Source: Acidobacteriaceae bacterium (GTDB lineage Bacteria > Acidobacteriota > Terriglobia > Terriglobales > Acidobacteriaceae). From it: a DNA stretch of 64,000 bases. The stretch is from NCBI GenBank assembly GCA_003132405.1, contig PKXQ01000150.1, positions 42,584 to 106,583 of the forward strand, in the 5' to 3' direction. The notes under the pieces were generated by a model that had not been told where the DNA came from, ran no database searches, and was given only the letters and a program-made list of their open reading frames with translations. This document shows, in pieces, positions 7,159 through 17,209 of this stretch; positions within the stretch are counted from its first letter, which is position 1; the number at the start of each line of letters is the position of its first letter. Made by a program: the position numbers and the translations under genes.

Positions 7159-9162
7159 CTAGCGAACCCCCATCCACACCATGTAGGCGATCACGGCGGC
7201 CCCTCCGGCGGCAATCCATCCAGCGTAAGAACGCAGATTGCCCGACTGCATGCGGCGCGCCGCGTCGGACACGCGGTTCGCAGCAGAGGCTGAGTCGTTG
7301 AATACGGCATCAATCACTCCCTGATCGACGCCGTGCCAGAGAATCGTTGTCGATCCGTCAATCAGCGGCTTGACGAACAGAACCGCATAAAGTTCATCGA
7401 TGTAATACTTGTGGACGACAGCCTCGTAGAGACCGCCGAGGCTGGTGGCAATGCGCGCCGGAAGTTCCGGGCGACGGCTGTAGAGCAGATAGGCGAGCAG
7501 CCATCCGAGGAAGGCTACGCTTACTGAAACGCCCATGAGCAGATACTCGGTCGTATGACTAGCTGCTTCTCTGGCGGTTTCGTGCGCCAGTTCTGCTCCG
7601 GCCGTGCCCTGGAAAACTGGAGCCAGGAAATGTTCGAAGCGTCCGCCAATGCCGACGAGGCCGCCGACAAGCGACAAAATCGCGAGAACCACCAGCGGAC
7701 CGAGCATGACCCACGGACTCTCATGTGGTTCGCCATGCCCGTGGCCTTCATGACTGTGCTTATCGCGCATGGCATGCGCGTCGGCAGATTCATGTTTCAC
7801 ATCGTGCGCCGCAGGGGCGCCGCGGTATTCACCGCCGAACGTCATGTACATCAAGCGGAACATATAGAAGGAGGTGATCAGGGCTGTGATTACTCCGATC
7901 AGCCAATAGACCCAACTCGTATTGAAGGCCTTCCAAAGAATTTCGTCTTTAGACCAGAAGCCCGCGAGAGGCGGAATGCCAGCAATAGCCAGGGTGGCAA
8001 TCCCCATCGTGGCAAACGTGACCGGCATGTATTGCCGCAACCCGCCCATCTTGCGCATGTCCTGCTCGCCGCCCACGCCGTGAATCACCGAACCGGCCGC
8101 AAGGAACAACAAGCCCTTAAAGAACGCATGCGTCATCAGATGAAAAATTCCGGCCGAGAACGCACCCACGCCGCAGGCCATGAACATATAGCCAAGCTGC
8201 GACACGGTGGAGTAGGCCAGCACTTTTTTAATATCGGTTTGAGCGATACCAATAGTCGCGGCAAACAGAGCAGTTAGTGTTCCGATGATCGCAACCACCA
8301 TCATCGCCATCGGCGCGCGATCAAAAATCGCGGAAGACCGGGCGACCATATAAACGCCAGCCGTCACCATGGTCGCGGCATGGATTAACGCGGAAACCGG
8401 CGTTGGGCCTTCCATCGCGTCGGGCAGCCAGACGTAAAGTGGGATCTGCGCCGACTTGCCCGCAGCGCCGACCATCAGCAGGAGTCCGATCGCCGTGAGT
8501 GTCCCGACGCCCGCAGTCTCTGTCGGCCACGCAGTGACCTGCGAAAAAACCTTCGTGAAATCTAGCGATCCGAAATGCTTGATCATCAGAAAGAGGGCAA
8601 TCAAAAATCCAAAGTCGCCAATTCGATTGACGATGAATGCTTTCTTGCCGGCTGCTGCCGCTGAGTCTTTCGTGAACCAGAAGCCGATCAAGAGATACGA
8701 GGCCAGTCCCACGCCTTCCCAGCCGATGAACATGACGAGATAATTCTTCGCCAGCACCAGCGTCAGCATGAAGAACATGAAGAGATTCAGGTAGGCCATG
8801 AAGCGGTAATAGCCGTCGTCGTCCCACATGTAGCCGACCGAGTATATGTGAATGAGGAAGCCGACGCCGGTCACCACCAGCAGCATGACGAGCGATAGCT
8901 GATCAAGGTAGAAGCTGAATTCGACCTGAAAATTTCCCGAGCGGAACCAATGGGCAAGGGTGCAATAGTAGGGCGCGGAGACCGATGAGAAACTTAGGGC
9001 AATCCCCAACGCCGCCGCGAACGCCGCTCCGCTAAATACTAAGGCGACAGTGGAGATCGCGTTGTTCGACGCTTTCCTGCCGAAGAAGCCGTTGATCGCT
9101 GCCCCGGCGAGCGGAAGAATCGGAATGATCCAGAGAAAAGGATTGAGAGTCGGCGGCGTCAT
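7159..9162 (-). CDS. nuoL: NADH-quinone oxidoreductase subunit L
   Basis: A 667-residue antiporter-like subunit. It carries the long C-terminal lateral helix region that couples the pumping subunits in complex I. Motifs: [56 protein letters not shown] and [16 protein letters not shown] His-rich loop with [13 protein letters not shown] near residue 470 lies between helices; it might bind metal but is often variable. The ATG overlaps the nuoK stop by four bases. Confidence 0.95.
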   Translation of the reverse strand: MTPPTLNPFLWIIPILPLAGAAINGFFGRKASNNAISTVALVFSGAAFAAALGIALSFSSVSAPYYCTLAHWFRSGNFQVEFSFYLDQLSLVMLLVVTGVGFLIHIYSVGYMWDDDGYYRFMAYLNLFMFFMLTLVLAKNYLVMFIGWEGVGLASYLLIGFWFTKDSAAAAGKKAFIVNRIGDFGFLIALFLMIKHFGSLDFTKVFSQVTAWPTETAGVGTLTAIGLLLMVGAAGKSAQIPLYVWLPDAMEGPTPVSALIHAATMVTAGVYMVARSSAIFDRAPMAMMVVAIIGTLTALFAATIGIAQTDIKKVLAYSTVSQLGYMFMACGVGAFSAGIFHLMTHAFFKGLLFLAAGSVIHGVGGEQDMRKMGGLRQYMPVTFATMGIATLAIAGIPPLAGFWSKDEILWKAFNTSWVYWLIGVITALITSFYMFRLMYMTFGGEYRGAPAAHDVKHESADAHAMRDKHSHEGHGHGEPHESPWVMLGPLVVLAILSLVGGLVGIGGRFEHFLAPVFQGTAGAELAHETAREAASHTTEYLLMGVSVSVAFLGWLLAYLLYSRRPELPARIATSLGGLYEAVVHKYYIDELYAVLFVKPLIDGSTTILWHGVDQGVIDAVFNDSASAANRVSDAARRMQSGNLRSYAGWIAAGGAAVIAYMVWMGVR

Positions 9163-9464
9163 AATTTGAGCAGGTTTACCCGGTCGACATTCAAGGTTTC
9201 ACGCGTGCGATAGACGGCAATGATGATGGCCAAGCCTACCGCGGCTTCCGCAGCCGCCACGACCATAACGAAGAAAACGAAAACCTGGCCGCTGAGCGCG
9301 TGCCATTGCGCGGCGAAGGCGACGAAGGAAAGATTCACGCCATTCAGCATCAACTCGATCGACATGAAAATCGTGATGATGTTGCGCTTGATCAAGAATC
9401 CGATCACACCGCAGGCGAACAGAAATCCGCTCAACATTAGATAGTACGAAAGGGGAACCATCAT
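9159..9464 (-). CDS. nuoK: NADH-quinone oxidoreductase subunit K
   Basis: A 101-residue protein with three transmembrane helices, the usual size for NuoK. The conserved Glu residues of the second and third helices are visible in [15 protein letters not shown] and [13 protein letters not shown]. The start ATGATG overlaps the nuoJ stop (9463-9461), and its stop overlaps the nuoL ATG. Confidence 0.95.
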   Translation of the reverse strand: MMVPLSYYLMLSGFLFACGVIGFLIKRNIITIFMSIELMLNGVNLSFVAFAAQWHALSGQVFVFFVMVVAAAEAAVGLAIIIAVYRTRETLNVDRVNLLKL

Positions 9465-9985
9465 CCATCCCTTCTGGGGCCGCGAGCCACGGCTGCAGGA
9501 CGGCTCGTCAGCACGACCGCGCCCATGATGGCGATCAGAATCAGCACTGATGTGATTTCAAAAGGCAGTAAGAAGTCATGGAATAGAAGTTGCGCGATCG
9601 CGCGTGGATCGCCCTTCAATGCGCCAATCGGAACCGCGCGCGTATTGGAATGAAACAACAGCGTCCATCCGATGAGCAGCGTGCCGACCAGCGCTCCGGG
9701 AATGCCCAGCACAATCGCAACCCGGCTCCCGCCGCTGCTGGCTTCTTTGCCGGCATTCAGCAGCATGATGGTGATGACAAACAGCACCATGATGGCGCCG
9801 GCATAAACAATGACTTGGACCGCGTTTAAAAATTCCGCGCCCAGCAGGAGATACTCAACGGCTAGCGATGCCATTACCGCGATCAACGACAGCGCGCTAT
9901 TAATAGGATGGCTCTGCACCAGTAGGTTGACGGCGCCCGCGACGCAGATCGCTCCGAAAAATAGAAATAGGATTAAGTGAAACAT
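9461..9985 (-). CDS. nuoJ: NADH-quinone oxidoreductase subunit J
   Basis: A 174-residue membrane subunit with about five helices. The family stretch [23 protein letters not shown] continues into [21 protein letters not shown], which contains the pi-bulge helix known from NuoJ. It follows nuoH by 33 bases with no room for nuoI, which normally lies between them. Confidence 0.95.
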   Translation of the reverse strand: MFHLILFLFFGAICVAGAVNLLVQSHPINSALSLIAVMASLAVEYLLLGAEFLNAVQVIVYAGAIMVLFVITIMLLNAGKEASSGGSRVAIVLGIPGALVGTLLIGWTLLFHSNTRAVPIGALKGDPRAIAQLLFHDFLLPFEITSVLILIAIMGAVVLTSRPAAVARGPRRDG

Positions 9986-10018
9986 TTCTTACGAGCTCTC
10001 AGCTTTCAGTGCGGCTTC

Positions 10019-11035
10019 TTAACCTCTCCACGCCACAATCAACGCGGTAACCACGATATTGGCAAGCGCCAAAGGCAGCAGGATCTTCCAACCGAACGCC
10101 ATGAGCTGGTCATAGCGAAAGCGGGGAAGAGTCCAACGCACCCAGACGTATAGAAACATGAAAAAGAAAACTTTGAGGCAAAACCAGATGACGGGCAGCA
10201 GGGCTTGCACAATTGGCGGCCCACCAACCGGGCCGAGCCAGCCTCCGAAAAACATTAAAGTTGCGAGGCATGCCACGGTCACCATGTTGCAGTACTCCGC
10301 GACAAAAAACATGGCAAACTTCATCGAACTGTACTCGGTATGATATCCAGCCACCAGTTCCGATTCCGCTTCCGGGAGATCGAAAGGAGCGCGGTTAGTT
10401 TCGGCATAAGCGGAGATCAAATAAACAACAAATCCTACGGGTTGGAAAAAGATGTTCCAGTGCAAATGGCGTTGCGCATTCACGATATCGCGCACACTGA
10501 GACTGCCCGCCATGATAAGGACGCCCACGAGCGCTAAGCCGAGCGAAACTTCATAGCTGATCATCTGGGCGCTAGCGCGTAGTCCGCCCAGCAGCGAATA
10601 CTTGCTGTTCGACGACCACCCGGCCAACGCCACGCCGTACACGCCCATGGAAGTGCTGCCGAGAATGACGAGCAGCCCAATGTTCAGGTCCGTAACCTGC
10701 AGGTATGTGCCCCACGGACCAACCTCGACCCAGTTGCCAAACGGAATCACCGCAATCGATGTCAGCGCAAACATCATCGCGATGATCGGCGCCGCAATGT
10801 AGAGCGGCTTATAGACATTTGCCTCGACCAAGTCTTCTTTGAATATGAATTTGACACCGTCAGCGAGCGGTTGCAGCAGGCCGAACGGTCCGACCTTGGT
10901 GGGCCCCCAGCGATTCTGTATGTGCGCCGAAACCTTGCGCTCCAGCCAGACGCTATAAGCCGCCGCCGTCATCATTACAAAAATGACTGCCAGAGACTTA
11001 ATCAGCGAAATGATGACAAATGTCGTGATGCTCAT
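10019..11035 (-). CDS. nuoH: NADH-quinone oxidoreductase subunit H
   Basis: A 338-residue membrane subunit that joins the peripheral arm to the membrane arm and helps form the quinone chamber. It shows WLERKVSAHIQNRWGPTKVGPFGLLQPLADGVK and PFDLPEAESELVAGYHTEYS, both hallmark loops. Length is normal. About 106 bases separate it from nuoG; they contain no coding sequence for nuoI. Confidence 0.96.
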   Translation of the reverse strand: MSITTFVIISLIKSLAVIFVMMTAAAYSVWLERKVSAHIQNRWGPTKVGPFGLLQPLADGVKFIFKEDLVEANVYKPLYIAAPIIAMMFALTSIAVIPFGNWVEVGPWGTYLQVTDLNIGLLVILGSTSMGVYGVALAGWSSNSKYSLLGGLRASAQMISYEVSLGLALVGVLIMAGSLSVRDIVNAQRHLHWNIFFQPVGFVVYLISAYAETNRAPFDLPEAESELVAGYHTEYSSMKFAMFFVAEYCNMVTVACLATLMFFGGWLGPVGGPPIVQALLPVIWFCLKVFFFMFLYVWVRWTLPRFRYDQLMAFGWKILLPLALANIVVTALIVAWRG

Positions 11036-11141
11036 CGAGTATTAGTGTGGCGCAGACACTCTTGTCCGCGGCAGTTGACCTTGTACTTGCTGTTGTCCCG
11101 ACTTCTTACTTTGCTGTTCTTGTTCGTCTGACGTGAGTGAG

Positions 11142-13496
11142 CTAGTCCGCCGCAACTTCGGGTACGGCGGACTTATTTTCGCAAACTGAGTTTAAAGTCT
11201 TGGAATACCGCCCCAGCGTCCCCGAGCTGAACAGATCGTCGTTGGCTGGAACAATCAACTCCGGCGGCTGAATCAGGCTTGCTCCACTTTCGGCAATCTC
11301 GAGATGCTGATCGTTGCCGGCCAGTAGATTGACACGCGACACATCGTATCCGGCAACCACGCGCTGCACTTCATCGAGAATGGCCATGGGGTCGAACGGT
11401 GTCATCTTCGGCTCCAGATTGTGCGCTTCGAGCCAGACCGCGTGGCGATCGGCCTCGCCTGACTGCGCGCCGCGGGTCTGCCCCATATCAGAATGCGTGC
11501 CACCGCCGAACGGTACCAGACCGCGAACGTCGAAACCGATGGCGTCGGCGATGCGCACGATCATCTCGAAGTCGCTCTTTGTGTCGGAAACTTCACCTGC
11601 TTTCTTGACCAGTTGCAGGTCGCCGCAGGTGTTCGTGTAGGTTCCCGTTTTCTCGTATGCGTTCGCCGCCGGCAAAACCACATCGGCGATGTTCGCCGTT
11701 TCGGTCAGGAACATGTCCTGCACTACCACAAAACTTTTCGAGAGCACAAAAGGATCAATACCAAAACGACTCACCGGATTGGAGCCGACCACGTAAAGCG
11801 CCTTCAGTTTGCCGGCCTTGGCTGATTCCACCATCTCCGGCAGGCTCAGACCTTTTTCCGGTGGCAGATTACCCCATTCCTGCTGAAATGTTTTCGTGGC
11901 GGCAACCGGTTCGTAACCCGGCAACAGATCGGGATACAAGCCCATCTCGCTGGCGCCGCGCGAATTCGCATAATCGCCCAGGCAGATCAGTTTTGCTTCG
12001 GTCAAAGTTGCAGCGAAACCTACTAACTTCTCGATGTCACGTCCTCGGAGTTCAGAACCAAAGACGATAACCAGCTTCTGTTCGGCGCGAATTTTCTCTC
12101 GCAACGCAATCCACGCGTCGCGCGTCGTGTCGCCGCTGAGCAGCGCATCGAGCAGGGAATCGTCGCCCGCAAGAAATGCGACGGCTTTCGCCTCTGCGCC
12201 TGCCGGCAGTAGCCCGAATGCTGTGGCCTGACGGCGCAGTTTGATCGGGGCTGAATTAATGATGTAGAGCTTTGCGCGGCGCAACCGCACGTTCGTGCGA
12301 ATCTGCCATCCCAGCAGCGGATGCTGATTCGTAGGATCGTTGCCGATTACGAGAATCGCCGGCGCGTTCAGCACATCGCGCATCGAGGCTGTTTTCTGCG
12401 GCTTGCCGTGCAGTGCAGAGGCGAGGGCAGGGAAGTCGGCCGTCCGATGATGATCGACGTTGTTGGTCTTAAGCACAACGCGGGCAAATTTCGAAAGCAG
12501 ATAATTTTCTTCGTTGGTTGTGCGATTCGATCCGATAACGCCGATCGCGCTTCCGCCACTCTGGTCGCGAATTTCTCGAAAGCGCTGGCCGACCAACTCA
12601 AACGCCTCTTCCCACGTGGAAGGAGTGAGCTTGCCATTCTTGCGAATAAGCGGTTGCGTAAGCCGATCCTGATGATGGGCAAAGTCAAACGCATAGCGGC
12701 CCTTGACGCACAGGAAATCGCCATTGATCCCGCTCTTGTCGCGATTGTCGCCGCGCACGATCTCCATCCCGGTTTCCGAGCGGCGCACGCCCAGCGTAGT
12801 TTTGCAGCCATCTCCGCAGTGCGTGCAGATGGTGCCTACGTGGTTCATCTCCCAGGGCCGCGTCTTGTAGCGATACGCGCCCGAGGTTAGCGCGCCGACC
12901 GGGCAAATGTCGATGCACATGCCGCACTCTTCGCAATCAAGATGATCCTCTTGATTTGGGGCGATAACCGAACCGACGGCGCGATTTTGTATGCCGAGCG
13001 CCCAGACATCCATCCCCTCGCCGCAGACGCGCACGCAGCGATAGCACAGAATGCAGCGTGGCCGATCGAAATAGACAACAGGGGACCATTGCTGTTCGTC
13101 GCGGTGATTCTTGGCCTCGGCGAATTTCGACTCGGCAGCACCGTAGGAGAACGTCATGTCCTGCAGTTCGCATTCGCCGCCCGCGTCGCAGACAGGGCAA
13201 TCCAGCGGATGGTTGCCAAGCAGCAGTTCGACCATGGCCTTGCGCGCCTGACGTACCTCATCGCTGTCGGTCGAGACGATCATGCCTTCGGTCACGCCCG
13301 TAGTGCAGGCGGTCTGAAGCTTCGGCATCTTCTCTACTTTTACGACGCACATACGGCAAGCGCCCTGCAGCGAGAGCCCGGGATAGTAGCAAAAAGAGGG
13401 CACCTCGATGCCCGCGCTTTTGCAGGCCTCGATCAGCAGCGAGCCCGCGGGAGCCGTGATCTTTTTTCCATCGACAGTGAGTGTGACATCAGGCAT
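11142..13496 (-). CDS. nuoG: NADH-quinone oxidoreductase subunit G
   Basis: A 784-residue iron-sulfur subunit. The N-terminal [2Fe-2S] domain has CYYPGLSLQGACRMC. A His-Cys-type and ferredoxin-like region follows (DCPVCDAGGECELQ, CILCYRCVRVC, CEECGMCIDICPVG). The Cys set CTHCGDGC begins the molybdopterin-oxidoreductase-like domain, which continues to the C-terminus. It passes electrons from NuoF/E toward the quinone arm. The start MPDVTLTVDGKKI fits the family. It lies 12 bases after nuoF. Confidence 0.95.
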   Translation of the reverse strand: MPDVTLTVDGKKITAPAGSLLIEACKSAGIEVPSFCYYPGLSLQGACRMCVVKVEKMPKLQTACTTGVTEGMIVSTDSDEVRQARKAMVELLLGNHPLDCPVCDAGGECELQDMTFSYGAAESKFAEAKNHRDEQQWSPVVYFDRPRCILCYRCVRVCGEGMDVWALGIQNRAVGSVIAPNQEDHLDCEECGMCIDICPVGALTSGAYRYKTRPWEMNHVGTICTHCGDGCKTTLGVRRSETGMEIVRGDNRDKSGINGDFLCVKGRYAFDFAHHQDRLTQPLIRKNGKLTPSTWEEAFELVGQRFREIRDQSGGSAIGVIGSNRTTNEENYLLSKFARVVLKTNNVDHHRTADFPALASALHGKPQKTASMRDVLNAPAILVIGNDPTNQHPLLGWQIRTNVRLRRAKLYIINSAPIKLRRQATAFGLLPAGAEAKAVAFLAGDDSLLDALLSGDTTRDAWIALREKIRAEQKLVIVFGSELRGRDIEKLVGFAATLTEAKLICLGDYANSRGASEMGLYPDLLPGYEPVAATKTFQQEWGNLPPEKGLSLPEMVESAKAGKLKALYVVGSNPVSRFGIDPFVLSKSFVVVQDMFLTETANIADVVLPAANAYEKTGTYTNTCGDLQLVKKAGEVSDTKSDFEMIVRIADAIGFDVRGLVPFGGGTHSDMGQTRGAQSGEADRHAVWLEAHNLEPKMTPFDPMAILDEVQRVVAGYDVSRVNLLAGNDQHLEIAESGASLIQPPELIVPANDDLFSSGTLGRYSKTLNSVCENKSAVPEVAAD

Positions 13497-13508
13497 TTTT
13501 GAGATTCT

Positions 13509-14822
13509 CTAAGCCAAAATCGGTTCTGCTGCGGCAGCCTTCTCGAACGGACAAGGCTTGCCATCCAAATGCTCTTCAAACTCTTTCCGGAATTTCTTCA
13601 CAAATGCCATGGTTGGCATCGCCGCCGCATCACCCAGCGGACAAAATGTCTTCCCTAACATGTTCTCAGACAAATAATAAATATTGTCGATGTCTTTCTT
13701 TACGCCCCCACCCGCATGGAATCTCGTCAAGGTCTTTTCGAGCCAATCCGTGCCTTCGCGGCAGGGAATGCACCAGCCGCAACTCTCGTGTTTATAGAAT
13801 TTCATGGTGCGCAATGCGAACTTAACCATGCAGGTCGTGTCGTCGAGCACCACGACGCCGCCTGATCCGAGCATTGAACCCGCCTTCGCGACCGAATCGA
13901 AGTCCATGGCGACGTCGATCTCTTCTGGCAGCAGCACCGGCGTTGACGATCCTCCTGGAACCACCGCCTTCAAACTGCGACCATTGGGGACTCCGCCTCC
14001 AACCTCATAAATCATCTTCTTGAGGTTGTATCCCATTGGCAGTTCGTAGACTCCCGGTTTGTTCAAATGTCCGGCGAGGCAGAACAATCGCGTGCCCCCA
14101 TTTTTAGGCGATCCCAGTTTTGTGTACCACTCGGCGCCGCCCAAAATAATGGCTGGTACGCTGGCCAGCGTCTCTGCATTATTAATGACCGTCGGGCCGC
14201 CCCACAGTCCCACCACGGCGGGGAAGGGTGGCCGTATGCGCGGAATGCCGCGCTTGCCCTCGAGCGATTCCATCAGCGCCGATTCTTCGCCCACTTCGTA
14301 CGCGCCCGCTCCACCATGCCAGTAAATGTCGAGATCGTATCCGCTGCCAAAAATGTTCTTGCCGAGAAATCCTTTAGCATACGCATCTTTAATCGCCTTC
14401 TGCATGATGACCAGCAGATAGCGATACTCGCCGCGGATATAAATGTAACCAGTGTGCGAGCCGACCGCCAGCGCCGCGATCATCAGGCCCTCAATGACCG
14501 AGTGCGGATCGTGTTCGAAAATCAGGCGGTCCTTGCAGGTACCCGGCTCGCTTTCATCGCCATTGCAAAGCACGTATTTCGGCTTCGCCGATTGCTGCGG
14601 AACAAACGACCACTTCATCCCGGTGCTGAATCCAGCGCCGCCGCGCCCGCGCAAACCGGAGTTCTTAACCTCGTTGATAATCGCGTCCGGCCCCATGCCC
14701 AACGCCTTCTGCACGGCCTTGTAGCCGTCCAGTTCAAGATAGCGGTCGATATCCGTCGCGCCTTGTCCAAAGCGCTTCGAAACCACGCGTACCTCGTCGG
14801 GATGGGAAACCAGAGAAGCCAT
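13509..14822 (-). CDS. nuoF: NADH-quinone oxidoreductase subunit F
   Basis: The NADH- and FMN-binding subunit, 437 residues from the preferred start MASLVSHPDEV at 14822. The glycine-rich FMN/NADH site reads GRGGAGFSTGMKWSF. The [4Fe-4S] N3 ligands are visible in ESCGWCIPCREGT and TFCPLGDAA. A frame extending to 14861 is possible, but its extra 13 residues come from the repeat-rich spacer. It works with NuoE and NuoG as the electron input module. Confidence 0.94.
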   Translation of the reverse strand: MASLVSHPDEVRVVSKRFGQGATDIDRYLELDGYKAVQKALGMGPDAIINEVKNSGLRGRGGAGFSTGMKWSFVPQQSAKPKYVLCNGDESEPGTCKDRLIFEHDPHSVIEGLMIAALAVGSHTGYIYIRGEYRYLLVIMQKAIKDAYAKGFLGKNIFGSGYDLDIYWHGGAGAYEVGEESALMESLEGKRGIPRIRPPFPAVVGLWGGPTVINNAETLASVPAIILGGAEWYTKLGSPKNGGTRLFCLAGHLNKPGVYELPMGYNLKKMIYEVGGGVPNGRSLKAVVPGGSSTPVLLPEEIDVAMDFDSVAKAGSMLGSGGVVVLDDTTCMVKFALRTMKFYKHESCGWCIPCREGTDWLEKTLTRFHAGGGVKKDIDNIYYLSENMLGKTFCPLGDAAAMPTMAFVKKFRKEFEEHLDGKPCPFEKAAAAEPILA

Positions 14823-14851
14823 AAAGCAATTTGGTAATTTTGCAATTGGGT

Positions 14852-14909
14852 GATTTTGCAATCGACGCCGAGTAAGTTGGTTTCAACCAACTTAACCGAT
14901 TACAAAATT
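14852..14909 (-). repeat. Nested inverted repeats between nuoE and nuoF
   Basis: The spacer holds a perfect inner palindrome AAGTTGGTTTCAACCAACTT (14874-14893). It is flanked by imperfect outer arms GATTTTGCAATCG (14852-14864) and CGATTACAAAATT (14897-14909), which match 11 of 13 when inverted. It would fold into a long hairpin in the operon RNA. It resembles the nuoD-nuoE spacer repeat. Confidence 0.75.
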
Positions 14910-14917
14910 ACAAAATC

Positions 14918-15400
14918 CTACTGTGTCCCTTTCTTCTTGTAGTCTTCGAGCACCTGATCCATCTTCTCGTTGGTTAAATTCTCGTGAAAATCGTAATTTA
15001 CCTGCGCCGCCGGGGCCCAGCTGCAGGCGCCAATGCACTCCACTTCTTCGAGCGAGAACAAGCCATCTTGCGTGGTTCCCTTGTGCCCAATGCCCAGCTT
15101 CTGCTTGCAGTGCTCGAGCAGTTCTTCACCGCCACGCAGCATGCATGCGATATTGGTGCACACTTGCACGTTATATTTACCGCGTGGCTTGGTGGTCAGC
15201 ATCGAGTAGTAGCTGATCACGTTGCGCACTTCGAGTTCGGTGAGATCGAGCCGCGACGCCAGTTCCGCGATAACTTCGTCGCTCATAAAACCGACCTCAT
15301 CCTGCGCATAGAGCAGCGTAGGCACCAGCGCCGAGCGCTTAGTCGGATAGTGCCCCAGCATCTCAGTGAAGCGCGCTTCGAATTGGTCAGAAAACTTCAT
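14918..15400 (-). CDS. nuoE: NADH-quinone oxidoreductase subunit E
   Basis: A 160-residue thioredoxin-like subunit that carries the N1a [2Fe-2S] cluster. The four Cys ligands are visible in VCTNIACMLRG and ECIGACSWAP. The N-terminal helical part (YPTKRSALVPTLLYAQDEVGFMSDEV) is standard. It pairs with NuoF. The start has only a weak ribosome binding site, and both neighbouring spacers are unusual, AT-rich and palindromic. Confidence 0.95.
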   Translation of the reverse strand: MKFSDQFEARFTEMLGHYPTKRSALVPTLLYAQDEVGFMSDEVIAELASRLDLTELEVRNVISYYSMLTTKPRGKYNVQVCTNIACMLRGGEELLEHCKQKLGIGHKGTTQDGLFSLEEVECIGACSWAPAAQVNYDFHENLTNEKMDQVLEDYKKKGTQ

Positions 15401-15408
15401 AAGTGAAC

Positions 15409-15505
15409 GATTTTGTAATTTTGTAATCTCACAATTTGGTAATTTTAAATCTAGATTCCACGTTGTTTAGATTACAAAATTCCCCGATTACAAAATTACA
15501 AAATC
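15409..15505 (-). repeat. Perfect 20-base inverted repeat between nuoD and nuoE
   Basis: GATTTTGTAATTTTGTAATC (15409-15428) and its exact inverse GATTACAAAATTACAAAATC (15486-15505) flank 57 bases rich in related TTTGGTAATTTT and GATTACAAAATT pieces. The arms are made of the 7-base unit TTACAAA/TTTGTAA. The element fills almost the entire spacer inside the nuo operon. Confidence 0.9.
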
Positions 15506-15506
15506 C

Positions 15507-16709
15507 CTATCTGTCGATATCCCCAAGTATCACATCAATACTTCCAATGGCCGCGATCACGTCGGCGATTAGTTGACCCTCGCACATCCTCGACAGCGTT
15601 TGCAGGTTCGCGTAGGACGGAGCGCGCATGTGTACGCGATACGGCTTTGCTGTTCCGTCGCTGACCACGTAGTATCCCATCTCGCCGCGCGGGGATTCGA
15701 TTGCCTGATAAACCTCGCCGGCCGGAACCGCGAAGCCCTCGGTGATGATCTTAAAGTGATAGATGAGCGCTTCCATCTGCGTCTTCATCTTTTCGCGGTC
15801 GGGCAGCACCACCTTGGGCGCGTCGGCCTTCACCGGTCCTTCCGGCATTCCCGCCAGTGCCTGTTGCACCATGCCGATCGATTCTCGCAACTCCTGTACT
15901 CGGCAAAGGTAGCGCGCGAAAACATCGCCCTCGTTGCGCACCGGCACGTTGAATTTGAAGTTTTCGTATCCGCTATACGGAGCATCGCGACGCAGGTCGA
16001 TGTCGATTCCGCTGCCACGCAATGTCGGACCACTGGCACCGAGAGCAATCGCATCCTCCGGGCTCAAATAAGCGACCCCCTTGGTGCGCATCATGAAAAT
16101 CGGATTGCCCGTCAGCAAATTCTCATACTCATCGACGTTCCCGGGAAAGCGGTCGGCGAACTTCTTTACTTTTTCAAAAAATCCTAGCGGCGGCTCCAGT
16201 GCTAGGCCGCCGATGCGGAAGTATGAGGTCATCATCCGCTGCCCGCTGACCATTTCGAAAAGTCGCAGAATGTCTTCGCGCTCGCGGAAGCAATATAGAA
16301 ACACGGTGAACGCGCCGATATCCATGGCGTGGGTTCCGAGCCAGACGAGGTGTGAATTGATGCGAGTCAACTCATTCATCATCACTCGCATCCATTGCGC
16401 TTTCGGAGGAATCTCCAGCCCCAGCAACTTCTCCACCGCCAGGCAGTAGCAGAGATTGTTGGTCATCGGGCAGAGGTAATCGATGCGATCCGTGAGCGGC
16501 ACCACCTGCTGATAGAACTTGGCTTCGCAGGTTTTCTCGATGCCGGTGTGCAGGTAGCCGATCTCCGGTCTGAGCCGTACTACGGTTTCGCCGTCGATTT
16601 CGAGAATGAGCCGCAGCACGCCGTGCGTCGAAGGGTGTTGCGGACCCATGTTCAGGACGAGTGTGCTGTCCTGATCGGGCTCAGCAGTAGCGAGGGGGAA
16701 TTGCGCCAT
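15507..16709 (-). CDS. nuoD: NADH-quinone oxidoreductase subunit D
   Basis: A 400-residue 49-kDa-type subunit related to the large subunit of [NiFe] hydrogenases; it forms the quinone site with NuoB. The quinone-site loop LNMGPQHPSTHGVLR is intact, and GYLHTGIEKTCE and GEVYQAIESPRGEMGYY follow. The start at 16709 (MAQFPLATAEPD) is two bases after the nuoC stop. The partner nuoB is not in the window. Confidence 0.95.
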   Translation of the reverse strand: MAQFPLATAEPDQDSTLVLNMGPQHPSTHGVLRLILEIDGETVVRLRPEIGYLHTGIEKTCEAKFYQQVVPLTDRIDYLCPMTNNLCYCLAVEKLLGLEIPPKAQWMRVMMNELTRINSHLVWLGTHAMDIGAFTVFLYCFREREDILRLFEMVSGQRMMTSYFRIGGLALEPPLGFFEKVKKFADRFPGNVDEYENLLTGNPIFMMRTKGVAYLSPEDAIALGASGPTLRGSGIDIDLRRDAPYSGYENFKFNVPVRNEGDVFARYLCRVQELRESIGMVQQALAGMPEGPVKADAPKVVLPDREKMKTQMEALIYHFKIITEGFAVPAGEVYQAIESPRGEMGYYVVSDGTAKPYRVHMRAPSYANLQTLSRMCEGQLIADVIAAIGSIDVILGDIDR

Positions 16710-16711
16710 GT

Positions 16712-17209
16712 TTACCGGTAGCCTTCCACTGGGTAGTCCTTCCGGAGCGGATGGCCTTCCCAATCGTCGGGCATCATGATGCGCTTGAGGTTAGGGTGTC
16801 CGGTGAAGCGTACGCCAAAGAGATCGAACACCTCGCGTTCGTAGAAATTGGCAGAGGGCCAAATCGATGTCACCGACTCGATAGCTGCGCTCGAGCCGTC
16901 CAGTCGGACCTTCAACCGCACCCGCTCTTTTTTTGCGATCGAAAGAAGATGATAAACCACCTCAAAGCGCGGCTCCGAGGGGTACCAGTCGACAGCCGTG
17001 AGGTCGCAAAAATAATTGAACGGGCAATCGGCGGAGTCACGCAAAAGGGCGCACGCCTCGCGGATGGCTTCCTTCTCGATCCAGATGGTCAGTTCTTCGC
17101 GATCGAACTTCGCCGCTTGCACCATGGGAGCATTCCACTCCAGCAAACGGGCGAGCGCGGGATGCGACTTTAACTGCTCAATATCGGTGATGGCAGGAGC
17201 GATCGGCAT
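16712..17209 (-). CDS. nuoC: NADH-quinone oxidoreductase subunit C
   Basis: A 165-residue peripheral 30-kDa-type subunit. Signatures are FNYFCDLTAVDWYP and FYEREVFDLFGVRFTGHPNLKRIMMPDDWEGHPLRKDYPVEG-type C-terminus. The start ATG at 17209 shares one base with the nuoA stop (TAATG), so translation is coupled. This direct A-C junction is where nuoB would normally lie. Confidence 0.94.
   Translation of the reverse strand: MPIAPAITDIEQLKSHPALARLLEWNAPMVQAAKFDREELTIWIEKEAIREACALLRDSADCPFNYFCDLTAVDWYPSEPRFEVVYHLLSIAKKERVRLKVRLDGSSAAIESVTSIWPSANFYEREVFDLFGVRFTGHPNLKRIMMPDDWEGHPLRKDYPVEGYR

Noticed and set aside
7555-8277. 240-residue plus-strand open frame
   Set aside because: Antisense to nuoL; the His-rich stretch is only the complement of the real loop.
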